12,598 nt of DNA from JAFGOY01 sp034430335 (GTDB lineage Bacteria; Chloroflexota; Anaerolineae; Aggregatilineales; UBA3940), in assembly GCA_034430335.1 (NCBI GenBank), contig DAOUES010000006.1:1-12598 (forward strand), written 5' to 3'. The position numbers and the translations under genes were made by a program. The notes beneath the pieces were generated by a model. That model saw nothing but the letters and a program-made list of their open reading frames with translations. It was not told where the DNA came from and did not search any database. Positions 1 to 6,081 of the stretch are shown piece after piece. Position 1 is the first letter of the stretch, and every line of letters starts with the position of its first letter.

Positions 1-1355
1 ACCGGGTTTTCGTTCGACTGTTTCCGCGCCAGGTCGAGATCGAAATCCATGTGACTTTCCGGGCTGCGGGCCAGCATGAAGTAGCGCACCGCGTCCGGGC
101 CGACATCGTCGACCAGTTCGTCGAGAGTCACGAATTCGCCCTTGCGGGTGCTCATCCGCACCGTCTTGCCGCCTTCGGAGATCGTCACGAACTGGTGCAG
201 CGGCACTTTGATTTTGCTGGAGTCATAGCCCAGCGCTCCGACCATCGCCGCGACGTCTTTCGCTTCCTCGATATGATCCGTTCCCAGGATGTTGATCAGC
301 AGGTCGAACCCGCGATCCAGCTTGTTGATGTGATAGGCCGTATCCGGCAGCCGGTAGGTCGGCTCCCCGGTCGATTTGACGACCACGCAGTCCTTTTTTA
401 CGTCGCGCAGCTTCCGCATTCTGATCCAGGTGGCCGGTTCGCCCTGTGTCGCATCGATCTCTTCTTGATCGGGCCGCTCGTCCAGGTCTTCATCCTGTTC
501 GGGCCGCAGCGCCTCGTAGATCAGCCCTTTCTCGCGCAGGGCGTCGAGCGTTTCCCACACCGACCCGTCATCATAGACTGTGTTCTCGTTGAAGAACACG
601 TCAAACTCGATCCCGATCCGCTTCAGCGAGGCTTTAATCATCACGAAGATCGACGCTTCTGCGTAATCCTTGAACACTTCCCAGTCGGCGTCGGCCAGTG
701 AATCGCCCTGTTCTTCGATCAGTTGGTCGGCGATGTCGTAGAGATAATCGCCCTGGTAGCCGTCTTCGGGGAATGAATAATCCAGGCCAACCCGTTCGAG
801 ATAGCGCGCCTTGAGGCTCTCACCCAGCAGCCGCATCTGCTTACCGGCGTTGTTGAAATAGTATTCCATCTCCACGTCATAGCCCATCGCCCGGTGCAGG
901 CGTGCCAGCGTATCGCCCATCACGCCGCCGCGCACCCGCCCGACGGTGATCGGCCCGGTCGGGTTGGCGCTGACGCATTCCACCTGGAGCCGCTTCCCCG
1001 CATAATCGTCCATCTTTGCGAAGTCATCGCCAGCGGAGAGAATCTCTTCGACCTGCTGCTGGAGCCAGTGATCGGCCAGCCGGAAGTTGATGAACCCCCC
1101 GGTGCGCTCAATCGCGCTCAGGTAATCGGTTTTGGGGAAATGTCCGATGATCATCTCTGCGATGGCGTCCGGCTTCATCCGCGCCAACCGCGCAAGCTGC
1201 ATCGCGGCGGGTGTGGCATAATCCCCGTGATCGGCCTGCTTGGGCCGGTTGATCGCGATCTCCGGTATCTCGAACGCGAGCAGGTCACCCGCAGTTTGGG
1301 CGGCTTCTATCGCTTTTGACGTTTCAATCTTCAAGGCTTGTGATATTCGAATCAC
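1..1355 (-). CDS. argS: Arginyl-tRNA synthetase (C-terminus cut by window edge)
   Basis: This is class I arginyl-tRNA synthetase, the cytosolic enzyme that charges tRNA-Arg with arginine at the cost of ATP. About 451 residues are visible; the family is usually 550-600, so most of the C-terminal anticodon-binding domain lies beyond the left edge. The N-terminal add-on domain is followed by the family signature VSANPTGP (around residues 128-135). The HIGH-equivalent reads TVGR at residues 137-140, and a YYFNNAG block follows. The KMSKS-like loop reads RMSTRKG at 400-406. I chose the GTG start at 1355 because GAGGAG lies 6 bases upstream, and the overlapping GTG at 1357 is followed at once by a stop. 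A promoter with an extended -10 lies just upstream. The Arg in place of the second His of HIGH is unusual (see findings). Identity is secure. Confidence 0.95.
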   Translation of the reverse strand, partial: MIRISQALKIETSKAIEAAQTAGDLLAFEIPEIAINRPKQADHGDYATPAAMQLARLARMKPDAIAEMIIGHFPKTDYLSAIERTGGFINFRLADHWLQQQVEEILSAGDDFAKMDDYAGKRLQVECVSANPTGPITVGRVRGGVMGDTLARLHRAMGYDVEMEYYFNNAGKQMRLLGESLKARYLERVGLDYSFPEDGYQGDYLYDIADQLIEEQGDSLADADWEVFKDYAEASIFVMIKASLKRIGIEFDVFFNENTVYDDGSVWETLDALREKGLIYEALRPEQDEDLDERPDQEEIDATQGEPATWIRMRKLRDVKKDCVVVKSTGEPTYRLPDTAYHINKLDRGFDLLINILGTDHIEEAKDVAAMVGALGYDSSKIKVPLHQFVTISEGGKTVRMSTRKGEFVTLDELVDDVGPDAVRYFMLARSPESHMDFDLDLARKQSNENP

Positions 1356-1385
1356 ACTTTTCTCCTCGTCCTGTTTTGCCGGGCC

Positions 1386-1414
1386 ATTGTATCACGGGTC
1401 GGTACTCTGACCAA
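1386..1414 (-). promoter_or_regulatory. Predicted sigma70-type promoter of argS
   Basis: On the minus strand TTGGTC (1409-1414) and TACAAT (1386-1391) are separated by 17 bases, and TGA directly before the -10 gives an extended -10. The expected leader is about 24 nt and contains the GAGGAG ribosome-binding site. The -35 matches only 3 of 6 consensus bases. The same TGATACAAT string precedes the lipoprotein gene. Confidence 0.5.
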
Positions 1415-1460
1415 TTTCAAAACTTCGGATATTTAGAACCTTCACACCCCGAAAACCTGT

Positions 1461-1519
1461 CGTCCCCCTTTGCTAAGGGGGGACAGCGTCGAAAGTAGTG
1501 AGACGCAGGGGGGTGATCA
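1461..1519. repeat. G-rich stem-loop repeat module 3' of the FAH gene
   Basis: A near-palindrome pairs TCCCCCTT (1463-1470) with AAGGGGGGA (1475-1483) around a TGCT loop. A second stem follows, GCGTC (1486-1490) with GACGC (1502-1506), and then AGGGGGGTGATCA. The order G-block, short variable hairpin, AGGGGG block matches the modules at 2374-2600. The terminal GGGGGGTGATCAA is, apart from one base, the reverse complement of TTGATCGCCCCCC at 2450-2462. It lies between the 3' end of the FAH gene and the argS promoter. The rest of the 1356-1552 spacer shows only that promoter. It could act as a weak terminator for the FAH transcript, but no clear T-run follows. Confidence 0.65.
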
Positions 1520-1552
1520 ATGCCGATAAGAAAACTTCATTAATCCTCCGGC

Positions 1553-2323
1553 CTATGCCTCTCTCAGCACCACATGATTCTTCAACACGCCGATCCCCTC
1601 GACCTCGACTTCGACCTCGTCGCCGGGCGCGATCCGTCCCACGCCTTCCGGCGTGCCGGTCATGATGATGTCGCCCGGTTCGAGCGTCATCACCCGCGAC
1701 AGGTGGGCGACCAGGTGCGGCACGTCGTAGACCATGTTGGCGGTGCTCGCGCTCTGCTTGACCTCGCCATTCACCCGGCAGGTGACCATCACGTCCGATG
1801 GATCGAGATCGGTGTTGATCCAGGGTCCAAGCGGGCAAAACGTATCGAAGCCTTTAGCGCGTGTCCACTGCCCGTCGCTTTTCTGGTAATCCCGCTCGGT
1901 GACATCGTTGGCGCAGGTATAGCCAAGCACGTAATCGAGCGCATCCTCCGGCTTGATGAACCGCCCCCGCCGCCCGATCACGACCACTAGCTCCGCTTCG
2001 TAATCGACCCGCCCCATTTCCGGCAGAATCTCGATCTCGTCACCGGGGCTGATCACCGCGCTGGGCGGCTTCATGAAGACCAGCGGTTCCGGCGGAACGC
2101 CCCCGCCGAACTCAGCTGCATGGGCGGCGTAGTTCTTGCCGATTGCCAGTATCTTCCCCGGCCTGACCGGTGCCAGCAGTCTGACCTCGTCGAGTGTTCC
2201 GACAGGTTTTCCCTGTTTCGCCGACTGCGGATCGAATGGGTCGCCGATGTATTCAAACACCTTTCCACCGGCGACGATGCCGTATCTGGTTTCCTGTTCA
2301 TTTTCATAGCGGGCGATCAACAT
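1553..2323 (-). CDS. Fumarylacetoacetate hydrolase (FAH) family protein
   Basis: This 256-residue protein belongs to the FAH fold: cytosolic, Mg/Mn-dependent enzymes that hydrolyse, decarboxylate or isomerise 2-oxo acids from aromatic breakdown (acylpyruvases, oxaloacetate decarboxylases, 2-hydroxyhepta-2,4-diene-1,7-dioate isomerases). Family landmarks are GKNYAAHAAEFG at 62-73, KPPSAVISPGDEI at 85-97, the metal ligands E109 and E111 in DYEAEL with D140 in NDVTERD, the catalytic-region lysine in RAKGFD (155-160), and TGTPEGVG at 222-229. Length matches the short single-domain bacterial members. ATG at 2323 has AGGAG 9 bases upstream. The gene stands alone between repeat-filled spacers, so the neighbourhood does not fix the substrate. 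No other aromatic-pathway gene is visible, so a general acylpyruvase/oxaloacetate decarboxylase role is as likely as a catabolic one. Confidence 0.9.
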   Translation of the reverse strand: MLIARYENEQETRYGIVAGGKVFEYIGDPFDPQSAKQGKPVGTLDEVRLLAPVRPGKILAIGKNYAAHAAEFGGGVPPEPLVFMKPPSAVISPGDEIEILPEMGRVDYEAELVVVIGRRGRFIKPEDALDYVLGYTCANDVTERDYQKSDGQWTRAKGFDTFCPLGPWINTDLDPSDVMVTCRVNGEVKQSASTANMVYDVPHLVAHLSRVMTLEPGDIIMTGTPEGVGRIAPGDEVEVEVEGIGVLKNHVVLREA

Positions 2324-2373
2324 TATCTGGTGCTCCTATCTCGATAGTCTCTAGCTGCAAACATAGCCAACCC

Positions 2374-2600
2374 TGATCGCCCCCTGTGGGGGAGATGTCT
2401 CCGCAGGAGACAGAGGGGGTGCTTCTTCACGCACAAAGCACAGAACTTCTTGATCGCCCCCCAAACTGCCCCCATCTGCCCCCTGAAAGGGGGAAGTGGC
2501 GAACCGTAGGTTCGACGAAGGGGGTCGGGGAAGTGGCCGACGGAACATCGGACGAAGGGGGTGGGGTCGGGGGAGATGCCGCGAAGCGGCGAAGGGGGCC
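2374..2600. repeat. Cluster of four G-rich modular stem-loop repeats
   Basis: This fills most of the 301-base spacer (2324-2624) between the zinc-ribbon methyltransferase and the FAH gene. Four units share the frame GGGGA(A/G)(A/G)TG, variable hairpin, (C/A)(A/G)GAAGGGGG-like block. The hairpins are GTCTCC/GGAGAC with loop GCA (2397-2411); CGAACC/GGTTCG with loop GTA (2500-2514); CCGA/TCGG (2537-2551); and GCCGC/GCGGC with loop GAA (2578-2590). Two units start with a C5/G5 hairpin (2380-2392 and 2479-2493). TGATCGCCCCC occurs twice (2374 and 2451). The stems differ in sequence yet remain paired, which marks a repeat family and not coding DNA. The open frames here are low-complexity and not credible genes. 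The remaining spacer holds only the FAH ribosome-binding site. Confidence 0.75.
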
Positions 2601-2624
2601 GTTACCAGTCTGTCCTTTGCGTCT

Positions 2625-3491
2625 TTAGCTTCCTTTGCGGTTCGTTTTTACCCCGTGCATGTCGATGATACCGTCTGAAACGGCGTAGATTGCGCCGCAG
2701 GCGTCACAAGCCATTTCTCCGGGTAATCTGCTCCACCCAATCGATCCGCACGCCGGACAGACCAGCACTTCTTCGAGATGCGATGCCGCAGGCTCGGCGT
2801 ACCCTTCGCGGATGCCCCATACGAGGTTGTATTCTGTCTGCCACGAAAGGATATTGATATTGGTGATCCCTAAACCCGTCAGCAGTACTTCGAATGCCTC
2901 TTTCGAATGGGTTTTCCCCGGCATGGCGGCGGCGTTCCATCCCCGCCTGCATGTCGTCACCAGGCAGCCGCCCGGTCTGAGCACGCGCACCGTTTCCGCC
3001 AGTTGAGCTTCCGGGTCGGGCGTGAATTCCAGCATCTCCAGGCAGCAGACGGCATCGAAAACGCCGTCCGGGAACGGCAGCCTGATCGCGTTCCGCCAGA
3101 TCAGGTCGATTCGATCCCGGTATGGCTCCACTTTCTCGCTGGCGAAGGTCAGCATCCGCCGCGAATCATCCACCCCCACGATCCGGCCTTGAAACGTCGG
3201 CTGTTCGAACAACGTCACCGGCAGCCGGGCGGTTCCGGTCGCAACGTCCAGCACCAGCGCCGTCGACTGCGCACTCAGTATCGCGCTCAACGGCTCGCCG
3301 AGGAAAACCTGTTCCGCTTCGGGTCTGAACTGTTTGATCGAATCGTAATTACGCGCCGTGATATCATACAACCAGGTGACCATCCACTGGCCCAGGTACG
3401 TGCCTTCGGTAATGACGAGGTGATAGATGATCACGGCTGCCGCTGCTGCGACAACGAAAATGATCAGGCCGATCCATCCAATCGTGCTCAT
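2625..3491 (-). CDS. Membrane-anchored SAM methyltransferase with C-terminal Trm112-like zinc ribbon
   Basis: This 288-residue protein has three parts. Residues about 5-23 form one hydrophobic helix, a likely membrane anchor. Residues about 45-215 are a class I (UbiE/Methyltransf_11-like) SAM-dependent methyltransferase, with motif I VLDVATGTA at 80-88, an acidic strand-2 end at VDD (107-109), a post-motif segment FDAVCCLEMLEF at 145-156, and RVLRPGG at 169-175. Residues about 243-278 are a Trm112/UPF0434-type zinc ribbon, CPACG at 245-249 and CDACG at 262-266, followed by the typical YAVSDGIIDM tail. The acceptor cannot be told from sequence; a lipid or quinone is plausible given the anchor. 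ATG at 3491 has only a weak ribosome-binding site. The gene diverges from the lipoprotein gene. Domain calls are firm; function is open. Confidence 0.82.
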   Translation of the reverse strand: MSTIGWIGLIIFVVAAAAAVIIYHLVITEGTYLGQWMVTWLYDITARNYDSIKQFRPEAEQVFLGEPLSAILSAQSTALVLDVATGTARLPVTLFEQPTFQGRIVGVDDSRRMLTFASEKVEPYRDRIDLIWRNAIRLPFPDGVFDAVCCLEMLEFTPDPEAQLAETVRVLRPGGCLVTTCRRGWNAAAMPGKTHSKEAFEVLLTGLGITNINILSWQTEYNLVWGIREGYAEPAASHLEEVLVCPACGSIGWSRLPGEMACDACGAIYAVSDGIIDMHGVKTNRKGS

Positions 3492-3532
3492 GCTGTTTCA
3501 CGGAACCTTATTTTTTTCAACTCCGGTGGACA

Positions 3533-3561
3533 AGTGTATCGGCTGGGCTGTACATCCGCAA
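3533..3561 (-). promoter_or_regulatory. Possible promoter of the zinc-ribbon methyltransferase
   Basis: On the minus strand TTGCGG (3556-3561) and TACACT (3533-3538) are 17 bases apart, about 42 bases before the ATG. Matches are 3/6 and 4/6, so this is a weak prediction supported mainly by its position in a divergent spacer. Confidence 0.3.
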
Positions 3562-3621
3562 CCAGAGTCAAAACCGGTTTCTGGATAGAAGGATGAACGG
3601 CAGATGTACTGATCGGAGTAT

Positions 3622-3651
3622 TTGGCGACTTGCTGTCACCCTTGATACAAT
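3622..3651 (+). promoter_or_regulatory. Predicted promoter of the lipoprotein gene
   Basis: TTGGCG (3622-3627) and TACAAT (3646-3651) are separated by 18 bases, with TGA directly before the -10 (extended -10). The expected start of transcription is near 3658, giving a leader of roughly 35 nt. It shares the TGATACAAT string with the argS promoter on the other strand. Confidence 0.5.
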
Positions 3652-3693
3652 CCTTTCGCCTGAATGATGGGGCAGAATGGAGAAAGTTCATCT

Positions 3694-4428
3694 ATGAAAA
3701 TCTGGTCACGTTGGTTTTTGCTGCTAATAGGCGTTATGTTGATCGCTTCTTTATCGGCATGCGGTGGGGGGCAGCCATCCTCCCCATTACCAACTCAGAC
3801 GCCAATTTATGTCGTTGTTACTGACACACCTGTCATCACCTCTTCAGACGAAGAGAGTGAACCTGAAGACGCAGGAGATCAGCCTACCTCGGAGCCGCAG
3901 CCGTCCGAGGTTGTCGTTCTCCCGGCGCCGTTTATGTGCAAAGCCGAGGTTGTTGAGCAGACCTACGAGAACGGTTTTATGTTCTGGATCGGTGCGTCGA
4001 CCGAAGAACGCTGCACGACGAACCACACCTATGAACCCGGTTCAGGAGAAATCTGGGTCGCTGTCTTCGATGAAGACCCCCGGGTTGGTAACTGGTTGAT
4101 CTTTGTCGATGATTGGGACGAAGATTCCGATATCGAGTTCGATCCGGATTTGGAGCCGCCTGATGACGATCTCATTCAGCCGATGCGCGGTTTCGGGAAA
4201 GTCTGGCGCGAAGGGCTGACCGATGATCGTCAGGAAGAGCTTGGCTGGACGACGGCTCCTGAGTTCCAGTTCTCGACGACTTATCGCTACGATCCCGGTG
4301 GATATCTGGACGAGGATGGCAAATTCGTCTCGCGCCCCGGCGTTCACCGGATTGAGGCGCTGGGCGGCGAGCAGTTCTTCTTCGACGAGATCAGCCAGAT
4401 GGTCTTCTATATCCCGGCGGAAGAATGA
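3694..4428 (+). CDS. Acidic lipoprotein, function unknown
   Basis: I start this 244-residue protein at ATG 3694, not the upstream ATG 3664, because this gives a proper lipoprotein signal: basic MKIWSRW, a hydrophobic core, then the lipobox LSAC with C23 as the lipidated residue. GGAG lies upstream at roughly 11 bases. After C23 comes a Ser/Pro/Thr/Glu-rich linker (24-75), typical of surface-tethered proteins. The rest is very acidic, with a WDEDSD segment at 141-146 and a run of Asp/Glu/Pro at 148-160. It also carries aromatic motifs, GFMFWIG at 94-100 and RGFGKVWRE at 165-173. C82 and C107 could form a disulfide. I do not recognise a named domain; the FMFW and GFGKVW segments resemble parts of uncharacterised Chloroflexota lipoproteins from memory. 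It is the only plus-strand gene and ends at a strong terminator. Confidence 0.85.
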   Translation: MKIWSRWFLLLIGVMLIASLSACGGGQPSSPLPTQTPIYVVVTDTPVITSSDEESEPEDAGDQPTSEPQPSEVVVLPAPFMCKAEVVEQTYENGFMFWIGASTEERCTTNHTYEPGSGEIWVAVFDEDPRVGNWLIFVDDWDEDSDIEFDPDLEPPDDDLIQPMRGFGKVWREGLTDDRQEELGWTTAPEFQFSTTYRYDPGGYLDEDGKFVSRPGVHRIEALGGEQFFFDEISQMVFYIPAEE

Positions 4429-4447
4429 TCGCCTCAACCGGCAGTGT

Positions 4448-4478
4448 AAAGCCCCAGGTCAAACGGCCTGGGGTTTTT
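4448..4478. terminator. Intrinsic terminator shared by converging genes
   Basis: CCCCAGG (4452-4458) pairs with CCTGGGG (4467-4473) across an 8-base loop and is followed by TTTTT (4474-4478). Including a G-T pair and flanking A-T pairs, the stem extends outward. For the plus-strand lipoprotein gene this is a textbook Rho-independent terminator 20 bases after its stop. It also sits a few bases past the AMMECR1-family stop on the minus strand, where the tail CTTTAC is weaker, so it may work in both directions. Confidence 0.88.
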
Positions 4479-4480
4479 GA

Positions 4481-5068
4481 TTATTCTGAGAATTCTTCCA
4501 CCTGATAGACTTCCGCTTCGATCCCCGGCTTTTTCCACGCATCGCGATCAAGGCCCATTTTCTGGCTCAACATATCGAGGAAGAGCACCGGTTCGGGAAT
4601 GCGCTCCCATACCTGCGGGAGAAACGTGGCTCTGTGCGGCCCCCGGTACAGGGTGACGCCGTCTATCCCCGGCCTGATCAGGGTTGGCAGTTCCGCCGGA
4701 TCGAGGATGGTCAGCTTCCGGGGTGGGGTGAGGATCGAAATCTCGATTTCGATATGGTCCAGCTCGTCGGGCCGGACCGGTTCGAATCGGGGATCGAACA
4801 GCGCCGATTGCGCCGCAGTTTTGACGATCTCTTCGGCCAGGGGGGACCGCGCGACAAGCACGCCGGTGCAGCCTCGCAGCGCTTTCGTATCGTGTTTCCG
4901 CAGTGTAACGAAGCAGGCTCCGGGAGCTTTCAGATTGTCGGGCATTTCTTCCAATTTGAATTGAGGGAGTGCCTGCCTGTTTACCGCAGCCGTGATCGAT
5001 TGCCGTGCCAGTTGAAGCCCCAGGCGCTTTTCCTGTTCTGTAAGGGGCGAAGGTTGCGTATGGCTCAT
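4481..5068 (-). CDS. AMMECR1 domain protein (AmmeMemoRadiSam protein A-like)
   Basis: This 195-residue protein matches the AMMECR1 family along its whole length. The hallmark LRGCTG is at 64-69, a form of the LRGCIG motif with its invariant cysteine (C67). The C-terminal half carries IEIEISILTPP at 106-116 and ATFLPQVW at 147-154, both typical of the family. In bacteria and archaea AMMECR1 proteins are often encoded beside a MEMO1-like protein and a radical SAM enzyme; neither is visible here. The biochemical role is not established. The gene follows the metalloenzyme gene after 92 bases, and that gap holds a promoter and a perfect palindrome, so it may be transcribed alone. ATG at 5068 has a poor ribosome-binding site (AGGT about 9 bases upstream). 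Confidence 0.9.
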   Translation of the reverse strand: MSHTQPSPLTEQEKRLGLQLARQSITAAVNRQALPQFKLEEMPDNLKAPGACFVTLRKHDTKALRGCTGVLVARSPLAEEIVKTAAQSALFDPRFEPVRPDELDHIEIEISILTPPRKLTILDPAELPTLIRPGIDGVTLYRGPHRATFLPQVWERIPEPVLFLDMLSQKMGLDRDAWKKPGIEAEVYQVEEFSE

Positions 5069-5105
5069 TTTTATAAACCTGTCACCATGTCAAGCGGATC
5101 GAATC

Positions 5106-5135
5106 TATATATGATCATATATATGGTAAAGTCAA
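5106..5135 (-). promoter_or_regulatory. Promoter with overlapping 18-bp palindromic operator candidate
   Basis: On the minus strand TTGACT (5130-5135, 5/6 to consensus) and TATATA (5106-5111) are 18 bases apart. An exact 18-bp palindrome centred on GATC, TATATATGATCATATATA, spans 5106-5123, covering the -10 and much of the spacer. This is the place where a dimeric repressor would block RNA polymerase. The AT-rich stretch stands out in GC-rich surroundings. It controls, if anything, the AMMECR1-family gene. Confidence 0.5.
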
Positions 5136-5160
5136 ATGGTGAAAAGCGAAAGGGCTTATC

Positions 5161-6072
5161 TTACACTGAGAAAAAGGCGTGGATACGGTCGGCGAAATCG
5201 GTGAGGTCGATCAATCCGTCGGCGAAGGCGTGGCGGTCTTCGCCGATTACCAGCGTGGGCACCGGGTTCCGGGTATGGCCGCGAATGGAAAGGTCTTCGA
5301 TATTACCGTGATCGCTGGTGACGACGACCAGGCCGCTTCCATCGTCCCAGTTGTCGAGTAATCCCTGGATCACCCGGTCGAAATTTTGCAGCCGCAAACT
5401 GATTTCTTTCCGGCTCCCCCGGTGGCCGTAGTAGTCGGTCAGCCAGTGGTCGAAAAATGTAAAATCGTGTTCCGCAGCCAGTTCGGCCAGCCGCTTACCG
5501 GCCTCGTATGGCTCGTAGAGCGGCGTATCGGAATAACCGAGGTGGGTGCGCCATATCTCCCCGGTGAAATCGGCAGAGAGCGCCCTGCCCGAATACAGCG
5601 CATTCGCCCCGCGCATCTCGACGCCCGCGACTTGCAGGGCAAGCTGGTTCGAGGATAGCAGCCGCTTCCCGGAGCGGATGCTTTCGAAGAAGCCGGGCGG
5701 GTAAGCGTTGAGAAGTCCCGCGTTGATGCCCCGCGCCGTCAGCTTCTTGACCACGCTCTCGCGTCGGATGATCGTGCCGATCTGGGCCGTCGGTTTTGGG
5801 CCATAATGTTCCCCAATCACAAGCGGCACGTTGACGCCGGTCATGAGCGCCGCCTGCCCGGTGGCGCTCTGTGGCATCCCGGCGACGCCCAGGCAGGCAT
5901 CGGTCGGAACGAATACCGATCTTGTCCCGTCGACACGCGGCAGGTCTTTGTGCCATCGTTCGCCGCCGGTCAGGGAAGTGAGGGCCGGAAGGTCTGTGGT
6001 GAGGAATGGATTGCGGTCGGGGTCGTTTTCGCCCAACCCGACCCCGTCCAGGAAAAGGAAAAGGATGCGCAC
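5161..6072 (-). CDS. Metalloenzyme of the alkaline phosphatase / phosphoglycerate mutase superfamily
   Basis: This 303-residue protein shows the two-metal core of the alkaline phosphatase superfamily: FLDGVGLG at 7-14 with D9, a candidate nucleophile S69 in MPQSATGQ (66-73), the segment DYYGHRGS at 213-220, SDHGN at 253-257, and H266 in GHTRNP. The arrangement resembles cofactor-independent phosphoglycerate mutase and phosphopentomutase, but at 303 residues it is shorter than either (about 500 and 390), so the inserted cap domain is reduced. The substrate cannot be named; a phosphomutase or phosphohydrolase is expected. GTG at 6072 is the only plausible start: the preceding methyltransferase's TAA lies in the same frame just 9 bases upstream, and no good ribosome-binding site is present. 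Translation is probably coupled to that upstream gene. Confidence 0.85.
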   Translation of the reverse strand: MRILFLFLDGVGLGENDPDRNPFLTTDLPALTSLTGGERWHKDLPRVDGTRSVFVPTDACLGVAGMPQSATGQAALMTGVNVPLVIGEHYGPKPTAQIGTIIRRESVVKKLTARGINAGLLNAYPPGFFESIRSGKRLLSSNQLALQVAGVEMRGANALYSGRALSADFTGEIWRTHLGYSDTPLYEPYEAGKRLAELAAEHDFTFFDHWLTDYYGHRGSRKEISLRLQNFDRVIQGLLDNWDDGSGLVVVTSDHGNIEDLSIRGHTRNPVPTLVIGEDRHAFADGLIDLTDFADRIHAFFSV

Positions 6073-6081
6073 GAATGAATC

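Noticed and set aside
51..701. Long plus-strand open frame across argS
   Set aside because: It is antisense to a strongly conserved synthetase; the product is rich in His, Arg and Gln and resembles no family. The same holds for plus-strand frames at 4634-5311, 8726-9451 and 10241-11158.
2374..2600. Possible CRISPR array
   Set aside because: The units are unequal in spacing, the conserved part is short and G-rich, and the variable part is self-complementary instead of unique spacer. No cas gene is near.
2351..2678. Open frames in both directions within the repeat cluster
   Set aside because: They translate the G-rich repeat units into low-complexity Gly/Arg/Pro strings, with no ribosome-binding site and no family resemblance.
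3664..3693. Upstream ATG for the lipoprotein
   Set aside because: The ten extra residues would be polar and would push the signal peptide inward; the ATG at 3694 gives a standard lipoprotein signal with GGAG upstream.
5070..5093. Consensus TTGACA (5088-5093, minus) followed by TATAAA as a promoter
   Set aside because: The spacer is only 12 bases and the start codon follows at once; TTGACT/TATATA further upstream has workable spacing.
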